Assembly: GCA_902782885.1 (NCBI GenBank)
Contig: CACZOW010000139.1
Location: 1 to 21,015, forward strand
DNA length: 21,015 nucleotides
Direction: 5' to 3'
Origin: an uncultured Ruminococcus sp.
GTDB lineage: Bacteria > Bacillota > Clostridia > UBA1212 > UBA1255
Below, one piece after another: positions 6,709-13,370 of the stretch (position 1 is the first letter of the stretch; every line of letters starts with the position of its first letter). The notes under the pieces are model-generated. The model was not told the DNA's origin. It saw only the letters and a program-made list of their open reading frames with translations, and made no database searches. The translations under genes were made by a program, and so were the position numbers.

Positions 6709-7200
6709 ATGAGCCGCGCCAGATCCGCCCGGGAGGAATGTCGGGACGTCGATACGAGCATCGACACAAAACAAAAAACTAAATGGCGCAGCCGGTTGAA
6801 CCGAGGTCTGGTCGCACTGGCGGTATTTATGCTGTTGTGCGCAGCATTCGTTGTTGCTGCCCGGATATATATTGACCGTATGCCGGCAAAAATGATCGCA
6901 CTGGCGGAAGACTATTATGAAACGGTTGACCCCGCTGAGGGGATACCGGCAAGGATCTACCAGTATGCCGAGATCGTTCAGTGGGAAGATCTGACCCACG
7001 CGTCAGTGCGCGTGTACGGAAAGCTGGAAAGCGGCGTGATCGACTTGCCTTTTTCTGAATCTCAGTATTACGACCTGTTCGATCAGTTCCGCATCGAATT
7101 CAAAGGCGGCAAATGGCACGTGCTCAGCGTTGCATACAGTTTTCAGGGCCGTCGCGATGCGTATGAAGAATTTATGAAAAGCCGGGGGTACGATGTATGA
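6709..7200 (+). CDS. Small single-pass membrane protein of the ABC unit, unknown function
   Basis: A 163-residue protein that I do not recognise. Residues 1-32 are polar and basic (cytoplasmic by the positive-inside rule), residues 33-53 form one membrane segment, and the remaining 110 residues are predicted outside, with strand-like patterns such as HASVRVYGKLESGVIDLPF and KWHVLSVAYSFQG. No lipobox or cysteine-based motif is present. The ATG at 6709 is chosen because AGGAGG (6697-6702) precedes it by 6 nt; a GTG at 6676 in frame would coincide with the predicted transcript start. Its TGA overlaps the ATPase start (ATGA), so it is translated together with the exporter. It may be an accessory or sensor subunit. 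Function is inferred from context only. Confidence 0.8.
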   Translation: MSRARSAREECRDVDTSIDTKQKTKWRSRLNRGLVALAVFMLLCAAFVVAARIYIDRMPAKMIALAEDYYETVDPAEGIPARIYQYAEIVQWEDLTHASVRVYGKLESGVIDLPFSESQYYDLFDQFRIEFKGGKWHVLSVAYSFQGRRDAYEEFMKSRGYDV

Positions 7201-7943
7201 ACGATAATCCTTCGGCTCAGCCAGTTCTTCAGGTGCGCGGACTTAACAAGTCCTTCGGCCGGCGGCATGTCGTGCAGGATGCGTCTTTTGACGTTTATGC
7301 AGGCGAAGTGTTCGGGTTTCTGGGGCCAAACGGTGCCGGCAAGACCACCACGATCAAGATGATACTGGGATTCCTGTTCCCTGATTCCGGCGAGATCCTG
7401 ATCTGCGGCAATGATCTGCGCACTGACCACGAAAGAGCAATGGCCAATGTCGGCGGTATCGTAGAAAATCCGGATGTGTTCCGGGATTTCAGCGGATTGA
7501 CCAATCTTAAAATGTACGCAGCGCTCCATGGCGGTATCACAAAAGAGCGAATAGACGAAGTTGTCCGCCTGGTCGGACTGGAAAAACGGATCCGCGACAA
7601 AGTCGGAAAGTATTCGCTCGGAATAAAGCAGCGCCTGGGTGTTGCCCAAAGCATCCTGCACAAACCGAAGCTGTTGATACTGGACGAACCTACCAACGGC
7701 CTTGACCCGAGCGGCATACGCGAACTGCGCCTGCTGCTTCGGAAAATGGCAGCAGAAGAAAATGTGGCAGTATTCGTTTCCAGCCACTTGCTCTCCGAAA
7801 TGGAAATGATGTGCGACCGCGTGTGCATTATTGACAACGGCGTTATAAAAGGCGAAATGACTGTTGAAGAAGTGAAAAAGGGCAACCATTCGCTTGAGGA
7901 TGCGTTCATGACGTTGACGGAGGGGGGCGGCAGCATTGAATAA
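7197..7943 (+). CDS. ABC transporter ATP-binding protein, BcrA/NatA-like
   Basis: A 248-residue nucleotide-binding protein of the ABC-2 exporter type. Walker A GPNGAGKT is at 43-50, the signature YSLGIKQRLG at 139-148, Walker B LLILDEPTNGLD at 159-170 and the switch histidine in VSSHLL (H197). The Q-loop position reads GGIVENPDVF, with glutamate in place of glutamine, and the signature is SLGIKQ rather than LSGGQ; both fit the bacitracin/lantibiotic exporter branch (BcrA, NatA) as I know it. It powers the permease encoded next, on the cytoplasmic face. The start overlaps the previous stop (ATGA) and its end overlaps the permease start by 8 nt. Substrate could be an antimicrobial peptide, sodium or something else; the sequence does not decide. 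Confidence 0.95.
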   Translation: MNDNPSAQPVLQVRGLNKSFGRRHVVQDASFDVYAGEVFGFLGPNGAGKTTTIKMILGFLFPDSGEILICGNDLRTDHERAMANVGGIVENPDVFRDFSGLTNLKMYAALHGGITKERIDEVVRLVGLEKRIRDKVGKYSLGIKQRLGVAQSILHKPKLLILDEPTNGLDPSGIRELRLLLRKMAAEENVAVFVSSHLLSEMEMMCDRVCIIDNGVIKGEMTVEEVKKGNHSLEDAFMTLTEGGGSIE

Positions 7944-9648
7944 GCTCTTTGCCCTCTACAAAAACGAGCTGCGGCGCGTATTCGGACGGCCCACATTGTG
8001 GATCGGCCTGGGGCTGGCATTCGTATTGACACTCGCCGGTGCGCTGAAAGCGCGCGAGACCGTGCTCGGGCAGCAGATAGATTCCTCCCTTTCCGGCGCC
8101 ATGTATTTTCAGGAACTTGAAGATCGCAAAAATAACAATATAAACAACGCCGCCCTTTCTGCCCAGACGCTGACAGAAACAGAGGCAAAACTGCCCGGGC
8201 TGCAGGCCGCGTACGAATCCGCGAAGGCCAGTTTTGAAGCCGACGGAACCGAGGACAATAAGGCCGCGCTTGCTCAGGCGGAAACCGCATTCCGCACCGC
8301 GCTGAACGACGCGTGCCGCGCCATGTGCACAATCTCAGTCAGCAAAGTTGAATCCCTTTCTCTTGAAATGCAACTGGAATACAAACTGGCACACGAAGAC
8401 TACCGTCCGATGCCATTGAACGCGGTATTGGAACAATTTAAAAACACCTACAATATTGGGATGGTTGAGGGGTCCTTGTCTGGTGCGCTGGAACGATACA
8501 ATAAACTAACCGCGGAGCTGCCGTCGGCGGAACAGGATGCAATAGACAAACTTAACAGTTATCGTCCGGCAATAGAGGCCGCGGATTTTGGCTTTTTCGT
8601 CAACGAACTTAAACAGCGCACCGGGCAGGAAGCGGACTCTTTCCGCAAGACCGCGCAACTGGAAGCGTTTGATTTCATTATATGCGCCGGGACCGCCAGC
8701 GCTGGGCTCGTAGGAGGCCGGGAAGCCCTCCGGAAAGCAGACGAATATGTTTCTGCTCGAACAGAACAGCTGATGCGGTTGGAACATGACGGCGTAACCA
8801 ACCTGGGCATGGAAGAGCTTTCGCTGAAGGTCTCCATGCTCGCAGCAGATCTGAAAAACAATATCAGCGTTGAACGTGCGTTGCGGATCAGCAGATTCAG
8901 CGACCGGCTTTGGGCAAGTATGGTCGTTGCAGACCCTAACACGGTGATCAATTTGTCTCTAAGCCTCGCCGGATTGCTCGCAGTACTGCTGACCGTCATT
9001 CTGCTGGCCGCCGGTTCAGTCGCGGGGTCGGTCAAAGACGGTTCGATCAAGTCGCTGATCGTTGCCCCGGTCACCCGTCAGAAGATCATTTGGTCCAAGA
9101 TACTGATGCTGCTGACAGTCACGCTCTGCATGACGCTGGCGACGACGTTTTTCGCGCTTTTTGCGGGCTCGGCGGTCACCGGTATATGGGAGCACGGGCG
9201 GATTCTGTACAACGTTGGCAATTCGCCGCGGATACTGCCGTTTTGGGTGGCAACACTGTTGTCTTCGCTCATAGACGCCGGCGTGATTTTTTTCTTTGCG
9301 ATGCTGGCGCTGCTGTTGTCAACACTCACACGAAACTCCCTGGTCTCCGCGATGCTGCCGGCGGGTCTGTACGTGGCTTATCTGATCACTTCCTTCACCG
9401 GCGGCATCACCTCCGATCGCCTGATCCGCGCGGTGCTGCCAATGGAGAATATGAGCAATCTCTGGTTTAGCCGTGAAGTATCCTCCATGCTGAACGTGGT
9501 CAATGCTACAGCAAGCTATGAATCGTATCGCATTCAATATATTTTCCATCCGTTCAGCCGCATATATTCGTTGATCTATCTGGCGGTGTTGTTTGCCGCT
9601 CTGATCTGGGCGATCGTAGATGCGTTCTGCCGGCGCGACATTGCCTGA
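7936..9648 (+). CDS. ABC-2-type permease with large extracytoplasmic domain
   Basis: A 570-residue membrane protein. One membrane segment near the N-terminus (about 19-38) is followed by some 295 mostly helical, charged residues (about 40-335) expected outside the cell, then about five membrane segments (roughly 337-365, 387-413, 432-462, 468-490 and 544-564). Between the second and third lies GSVKDGSIKSLIVAPVTRQK, the cytoplasmic coupling region typical of ABC-2 permeases. The start is TTG at 7936: an in-frame TGA at 7915-7917 leaves no ATG, and GGAGGGGGG (7919-7927) sits 8 nt upstream. It overlaps the ATPase gene by 8 nt. Large outer domains occur in exporters that touch peptides or cell-wall intermediates (BceB, YhgE/Pip-like), but I cannot assign a substrate. 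No terminator hairpin was seen before pckG. Confidence 0.88.
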   Translation: MNKLFALYKNELRRVFGRPTLWIGLGLAFVLTLAGALKARETVLGQQIDSSLSGAMYFQELEDRKNNNINNAALSAQTLTETEAKLPGLQAAYESAKASFEADGTEDNKAALAQAETAFRTALNDACRAMCTISVSKVESLSLEMQLEYKLAHEDYRPMPLNAVLEQFKNTYNIGMVEGSLSGALERYNKLTAELPSAEQDAIDKLNSYRPAIEAADFGFFVNELKQRTGQEADSFRKTAQLEAFDFIICAGTASAGLVGGREALRKADEYVSARTEQLMRLEHDGVTNLGMEELSLKVSMLAADLKNNISVERALRISRFSDRLWASMVVADPNTVINLSLSLAGLLAVLLTVILLAAGSVAGSVKDGSIKSLIVAPVTRQKIIWSKILMLLTVTLCMTLATTFFALFAGSAVTGIWEHGRILYNVGNSPRILPFWVATLLSSLIDAGVIFFFAMLALLLSTLTRNSLVSAMLPAGLYVAYLITSFTGGITSDRLIRAVLPMENMSNLWFSREVSSMLNVVNATASYESYRIQYIFHPFSRIYSLIYLAVLFAALIWAIVDAFCRRDIA

Positions 9649-9666
9649 CCGCAATCTGCCTCCCGC

Positions 9667-9708
9667 CCCTTGCCATTTGCCCTTTGCAATTTGCCCCTTG
9701 CCATTTGC
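9667..9708. repeat. 14-bp tandem repeat, three copies
   Basis: CCCTTGCCATTTGC (9667-9680), CCTTTGCAATTTGC (9681-9694) and CCCTTGCCATTTGC (9695-9708) are in tandem; copies 1 and 3 are identical and copy 2 differs at two positions. A decayed partial copy follows (ATTTCGCCTTGC, 9709-9720). It lies between the permease stop and the pckG promoter. Confidence 0.85.
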
Positions 9709-9716
9709 ATTTCGCC

Positions 9717-9745
9717 TTGCTTTTCCTCCCCAGGCGGACTATAAT
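9717..9745 (+). promoter_or_regulatory. Promoter of pckG
   Basis: A consensus TATAAT -10 (9740-9745) lies 17 bp after a weak -35, TTGCTT (9717-9722), which sits at the end of the 14-bp repeat tract. Transcription would start near 9752, about 31 nt before the gene. AAGGAGG (9769-9775) is the ribosome binding site, 7 nt before the ATG. Confidence 0.65.
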
Positions 9746-9782
9746 GTATCCGTTCGAATATTGACCTCAAGGAGGAAATGAA

Positions 9783-11573
9783 ATGACCACGAACATTACG
9801 ATACTTAGCTGGCTGAAAGAAGTTCAGGCCTTGGTCAACCCCGATAAAGTCGTCTGGATCGACGGCAGCGACGAGCAGATCGAAGCGCTGCGCGCAGAGG
9901 CCGTTGCCACCGGCGAAATGATCAAACTGAATCAGGAACTGCTTCCTGACTGCTATCTGCATAGAACGAAGCCCAACGACGTTGCCCGCGTCGAAGACCG
10001 CACATTCATATGCTGCCGCGACAAGGAGAACGCCGGCCCCACCAACAACTGGTGCGACCCGAAGGAAATGTACACCAAGCTGTACGATATTGCCCGCGGA
10101 ACCTACAAGGGCCGTACGATGTACATTATCCCCTACTCCATGGGCCCCATCGGCTCCCCCATCGCCAAAGCCGGCATCGAAGTGACCGACTCGATATACG
10201 TTGTCCTCAACATGTGCATCATGACCCGCGTGGGCAAAAAGGTGCTGGACGTGCTGGGCGACTGCAACGACTGGGTGCGCGGCCTGCACTGCAAGTGCGA
10301 CGTTGACCCCGAAAAGCGCTATATCTGCCACTTCCCCGAGGACAACGCCATCATCTCCGTGAACTCGGCGTACGGCGGCAACGTTCTGCTGGGCAAAAAA
10401 TGCTTCGCGCTGCGCATCGCCTCCTACCAGGGCTGGAAAGAAGGCTGGATGGCTGAGCACATGCTGATCCTGGGTCTTGAAGATCCGCAGGGCAAGATCA
10501 CATACATCGCGGCGGCGTTCCCGTCCGCTTGCGGCAAGACCAACCTGGCCATGCTGATCCCGCCCAAATATCTCAAGGAAAAAGGCTACAAAGTCTGGAC
10601 CGTGGGCGACGACATCGCCTGGATGAAGATCGGTCCCGACGGCCGGCTGTACGCGATCAACCCGGAGAACGGCTTCTTCGGCGTTGCCCCCGGCACCAAC
10701 GAGAAATCCAACTTCAACGCGCTGGCCAGCACCCGCCGCGGCGCGATATTCACCAACGTTTGCCATAACCTGACCAACGACACCGTGTGGTGGGAAGGTC
10801 TGGACAAAAATCCGCCCGAATTCGCAGTGGACTGGAAAGGCTATCCCTGGAATCCGTCCATGTTCAACAAGGCGGACAAGACCACTTACGCCGCTCATCC
10901 CAACTCCCGCTTCACCGCGCCGGCGAAAAACTGCCCCTGCGTTTCCAGCGAGTTTGACAAGGGCGAAGGCGTGCCGATCTCCGCGCTGATCTTCGGCGGC
11001 CGCAGAGCAAAATGCGCGCCGCTGGTGTACCAGTCCAAAGACTGGGAGAACGGTGTGTTCGTAGGTTCCACGATGGCTTCCGAAACGACAGCTGCCGCGG
11101 CCGGTGCCGTGGGCGTCGTGCGCCGCGACCCGATGGCAATGCTGCCCTTCTGCGGCTACAACATGGGCGACTACTTCCAGCACTGGCTCGATATGGGCAA
11201 GCGCCTGGGCGACAAAGCGCCGAAGATCTTCAACGTCAACTGGTTCCGCACCGACGACGAAGGCAATTTCATCTGGCCCGGCTTCGGCGAGAACGCCCGC
11301 GTGCTGAACTGGATCGTTGCCCGCTGCGAAGGCAAAGCGGACGCCGAGCTCACCCCCATCGGCTACATTCCGCGGCCTGAGGATATCGACCTCACCGACC
11401 TGGATATCGATCTGGACACGCTCAAAGGCCTGCTGAAAGTGGACAAAGACGTCTGGACCAAAGAAGTCGAAGAGATCGAAGTTCACTTCCGCAAGTTCGG
11501 CGACAAGCTGCCTCACGAGCTGCGCGACCAGCTGGAGACGCTGCGCAAGGGCATCGCCGACATGAAGGATTGA
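9783..11573 (+). CDS. pckG: Phosphoenolpyruvate carboxykinase (GTP)
   Basis: A 596-residue cytosolic enzyme interconverting oxaloacetate plus GTP and phosphoenolpyruvate plus GDP and CO2. In fermenting anaerobes it often runs toward oxaloacetate; in gluconeogenesis it runs the other way. The GTP-type family (not the ATP-type pckA) is shown by SAYGGNVLLGKKCFALRIAS (195-214), the P-loop FPSACGKTNLAM (246-257) with the conserved reactive cysteine C250, the kinase-2 motif VGDDIAW (274-280), GFFGVAPGTN (297-306), RFTAP (376-380), FGGRR (404-408) and FCGYNMGDYFQHW (456-468). The ATG at 9783 is set by AGGAGG at 9770-9775. Codon choice is strongly biased to GC-ending codons, as expected of a highly expressed gene, unlike the ABC genes before it. 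It forms its own unit, with a promoter and a strong terminator. Confidence 0.98.
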   Translation: MTTNITILSWLKEVQALVNPDKVVWIDGSDEQIEALRAEAVATGEMIKLNQELLPDCYLHRTKPNDVARVEDRTFICCRDKENAGPTNNWCDPKEMYTKLYDIARGTYKGRTMYIIPYSMGPIGSPIAKAGIEVTDSIYVVLNMCIMTRVGKKVLDVLGDCNDWVRGLHCKCDVDPEKRYICHFPEDNAIISVNSAYGGNVLLGKKCFALRIASYQGWKEGWMAEHMLILGLEDPQGKITYIAAAFPSACGKTNLAMLIPPKYLKEKGYKVWTVGDDIAWMKIGPDGRLYAINPENGFFGVAPGTNEKSNFNALASTRRGAIFTNVCHNLTNDTVWWEGLDKNPPEFAVDWKGYPWNPSMFNKADKTTYAAHPNSRFTAPAKNCPCVSSEFDKGEGVPISALIFGGRRAKCAPLVYQSKDWENGVFVGSTMASETTAAAAGAVGVVRRDPMAMLPFCGYNMGDYFQHWLDMGKRLGDKAPKIFNVNWFRTDDEGNFIWPGFGENARVLNWIVARCEGKADAELTPIGYIPRPEDIDLTDLDIDLDTLKGLLKVDKDVWTKEVEEIEVHFRKFGDKLPHELRDQLETLRKGIADMKD

Positions 11574-11630
11574 GCCGGCGGCAACGCCGCATCCGTTTCG
11601 GATCTTGTTTTATTGATCGAATAACAATGC

Positions 11631-11659
11631 AGGCCCGCGCGAAAATGCGCGGGCCTTTT
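11631..11659 (+). terminator. Intrinsic terminator of pckG
   Basis: GGCCCGCGC (11632-11640) and GCGCGGGCC (11647-11655) form a perfect 9-bp GC-rich stem with loop GAAAAT, followed by TTTT (11656-11659). It lies about 58 nt after the pckG stop. Confidence 0.95.
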
Positions 11660-11700
11660 GCTTGATCTCTCATAATCTCTAAAACAAAGAATTAATCGCC

Positions 11701-11731
11701 AAAAAGAGCCCCTCTTTCGCAGAGGGGCTCT
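11701..11731 (-). terminator. Intrinsic terminator of the SurA/PrsA-like gene
   Basis: GAGCCCCTCT (11706-11715) and AGAGGGGCTC (11721-11730) form a perfect 10-bp stem with a 5-nt loop. On the minus strand the stem is followed by TTTTT (11705-11701), so it ends the gene that stops at 11762. The plus-strand side has only short T-runs, so it would back up the pckG terminator weakly. Confidence 0.92.
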
Positions 11732-11761
11732 CTTCAAAAATTCAAGTTCCGGTAAACTCGA

Positions 11762-13252
11762 TCAGAACTGCTCTTTAATGATCTTGTTGATGAGTTTATC
11801 CTTCTGGCCTTTGAGCGCGTACTTGCTGCCCGCAGCGGCGACTTTCTCTTCCAGTTCGGCAACGGCCTTGTCTTCAAGCAGTTTCGCTTTGATGGAAGAC
11901 TGGATAGAGTTCATTTCGGCGCCTTCCTCGGGAGCGGAATCGATGTCGTTGATGTCCTCTACTCTGACCAGGTACAGCTCTTTCAGCGTGCCGTCTTCGT
12001 TGTTGACCTTAACGATCTCGATATCGGAGGGCTTTACTTTAGCGGTCTCTTCCTCTTTATTGTCCTCGCCGGTGGTCTCGCCGGTGGTTTCGGTAGAAGT
12101 GCTGGAAGTTCCCGCGGAATCGGTCTCGTCGTCAACTTTCTCTTCGGTCACCACGAAACCTGTGCGGTCGCTGTTCCACTGCACGCGCAGCACATACTTG
12201 TCGATCTCGTCAACACCGCTGGACTTGTCATGATTCACGCTGATAACGCCTTTGTTGCTGCTGGCGGAAGTCCACTTGGAAGCGGAAGTGCACAGATCCT
12301 CAAACGTTGCGTCTTTCGCGATGACTTTATCCTCTTCGGTATCCTTGCCGTCGTCGTCTTTCACTTTGTTCGGAGTGAGCGTGGAATAATTGTAATCGTA
12401 CAGCGTGAACTTACCGTCCGCGTTCAGCCCGTCTCTCATCTGCTCCGCGACTTTAACATAGTTTTCCAGTTTGTTCAGGTAATCCTGATAAGCGACTTTG
12501 TCCGCGGTCTCCTCCGTGTCCGGTTTCACCGGGTCGCCGTTTTTGTCCTTCGGCACGGTGGGAATGTCAAACTTGAACACTCTGCCGGTCAGCACGCGAT
12601 ACTCGTCCGGCTCTTCGTCGTACTTTTTACGGATGTCTTCATCGGTGACGTTGTAGGTCTCTTTGAGCGCGGCTTTGTAGTTCTCCACGGTGATCTGAGA
12701 GATGGACCACTTCTTGTAATCGGAGAGCGTCATGCCGGTGCCGCTGGTGAGGTAGTATTTCGCCTGCTCGTCGGTCAGACCCATGTTGCGGTAGTAATTA
12801 TAATAGGAATCGACGTTGGCCTTTACGTTGGTCTTCTGCTTGTTAGTAAGTTTATAACCGTTTTTGACCGCCAGTGCGTATTCCGCTTTAAATACGCGGG
12901 CCTTCTCCAGTGCGGCGTTTTTGCACTTTTCGCGACGCGCTTCGTCGAAGAACTGATCGATAATATTATTCTTTTCCGCTTCGGGAAGCGTATCGTAATC
13001 ATCGGGTTTGCCTTCGAAATTATCAAACTCCGCGTCATATTCCTCGTAGATCGCCTGGCTCAGGAAATACTTGAACTCGTAGGTGTAGATCTTCTCGGAG
13101 CCGGCCTTCGCAACGTAGCTGCCGGAAACGTTGACGATGATCATGAGGGCAACGATGAGTACCACCAGCGCCGCCAGACCGATCGCGATCCACTTGATCA
13201 GCTTGTTGTCGTAAGAACCTTTTTTCTTTTTTGCCTTAATGTTCGTGGCCAT
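11762..13252 (-). CDS. Membrane-anchored SurA/PrsA-like protein, parvulin core not evident
   Basis: A 496-residue protein with a lysine-rich cytoplasmic start (KAKKKKGSYDNK), one membrane segment (about 19-41) and a large outer part. Residues 45-215 are helical and resemble the chaperone N-terminal region of SurA/PrsA proteins. Residues 217-370 hold EYRVLTGRVFKFDIP and FEDLCTSASKWTSASSNKGV, placed like the edges of a parvulin domain, but the usual RHIL-type start and GGDLG motif are missing. Residues 374-404 are an acidic, Ser/Thr-rich linker, followed by a helical C-terminus. There is no lipobox, unlike typical PrsA. Likely role: a folding factor for exported proteins at the membrane surface. 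It has its own promoter (13339-13367) and terminator; an AGGCGG-like ribosome binding site lies about 10 nt before the ATG. Confidence 0.7.
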   Translation of the reverse strand: MATNIKAKKKKGSYDNKLIKWIAIGLAALVVLIVALMIIVNVSGSYVAKAGSEKIYTYEFKYFLSQAIYEEYDAEFDNFEGKPDDYDTLPEAEKNNIIDQFFDEARREKCKNAALEKARVFKAEYALAVKNGYKLTNKQKTNVKANVDSYYNYYRNMGLTDEQAKYYLTSGTGMTLSDYKKWSISQITVENYKAALKETYNVTDEDIRKKYDEEPDEYRVLTGRVFKFDIPTVPKDKNGDPVKPDTEETADKVAYQDYLNKLENYVKVAEQMRDGLNADGKFTLYDYNYSTLTPNKVKDDDGKDTEEDKVIAKDATFEDLCTSASKWTSASSNKGVISVNHDKSSGVDEIDKYVLRVQWNSDRTGFVVTEEKVDDETDSAGTSSTSTETTGETTGEDNKEEETAKVKPSDIEIVKVNNEDGTLKELYLVRVEDINDIDSAPEEGAEMNSIQSSIKAKLLEDKAVAELEEKVAAAGSKYALKGQKDKLINKIIKEQF

Positions 13253-13338
13253 GAATAACCAACCGCCTTTAGTAATTTTTTATTGCATCCGCTGCCCGGT
13301 CATTTTTCCGGGTCCCGGCGAAAAAATTCGCATTTTTC

Positions 13339-13367
13339 ATTATACCGCTTTTTAACGGGTTTGGCAA
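13339..13367 (-). promoter_or_regulatory. Promoter of the SurA/PrsA-like gene
   Basis: On the minus strand TTGCCA (13367-13362), a 17-bp spacer and TATAAT (13344-13339) form a near-consensus promoter just past the stop of the upstream gene. The leader is about 80 nt and contains the short palindrome CCGGGACCCGG near 13308-13318. Confidence 0.85.
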
Positions 13368-13370
13368 TGA

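Noticed and set aside
9778..9786. Two-codon mini-frame ATG AAA TGA overlapping the pckG start
   Set aside because: It is only 2 nt from the AGGAGG, too close for initiation, whereas the pckG ATG is at a normal 7 nt; most likely chance.
9576..11516. Long open frame of 646 codons on the strand opposite pckG
   Set aside because: It is the antisense shadow of a strongly codon-biased pckG; its product is a low-complexity His/Val/Ala/Arg-rich string with no family motif, and it runs through the pckG terminator and the permease end.
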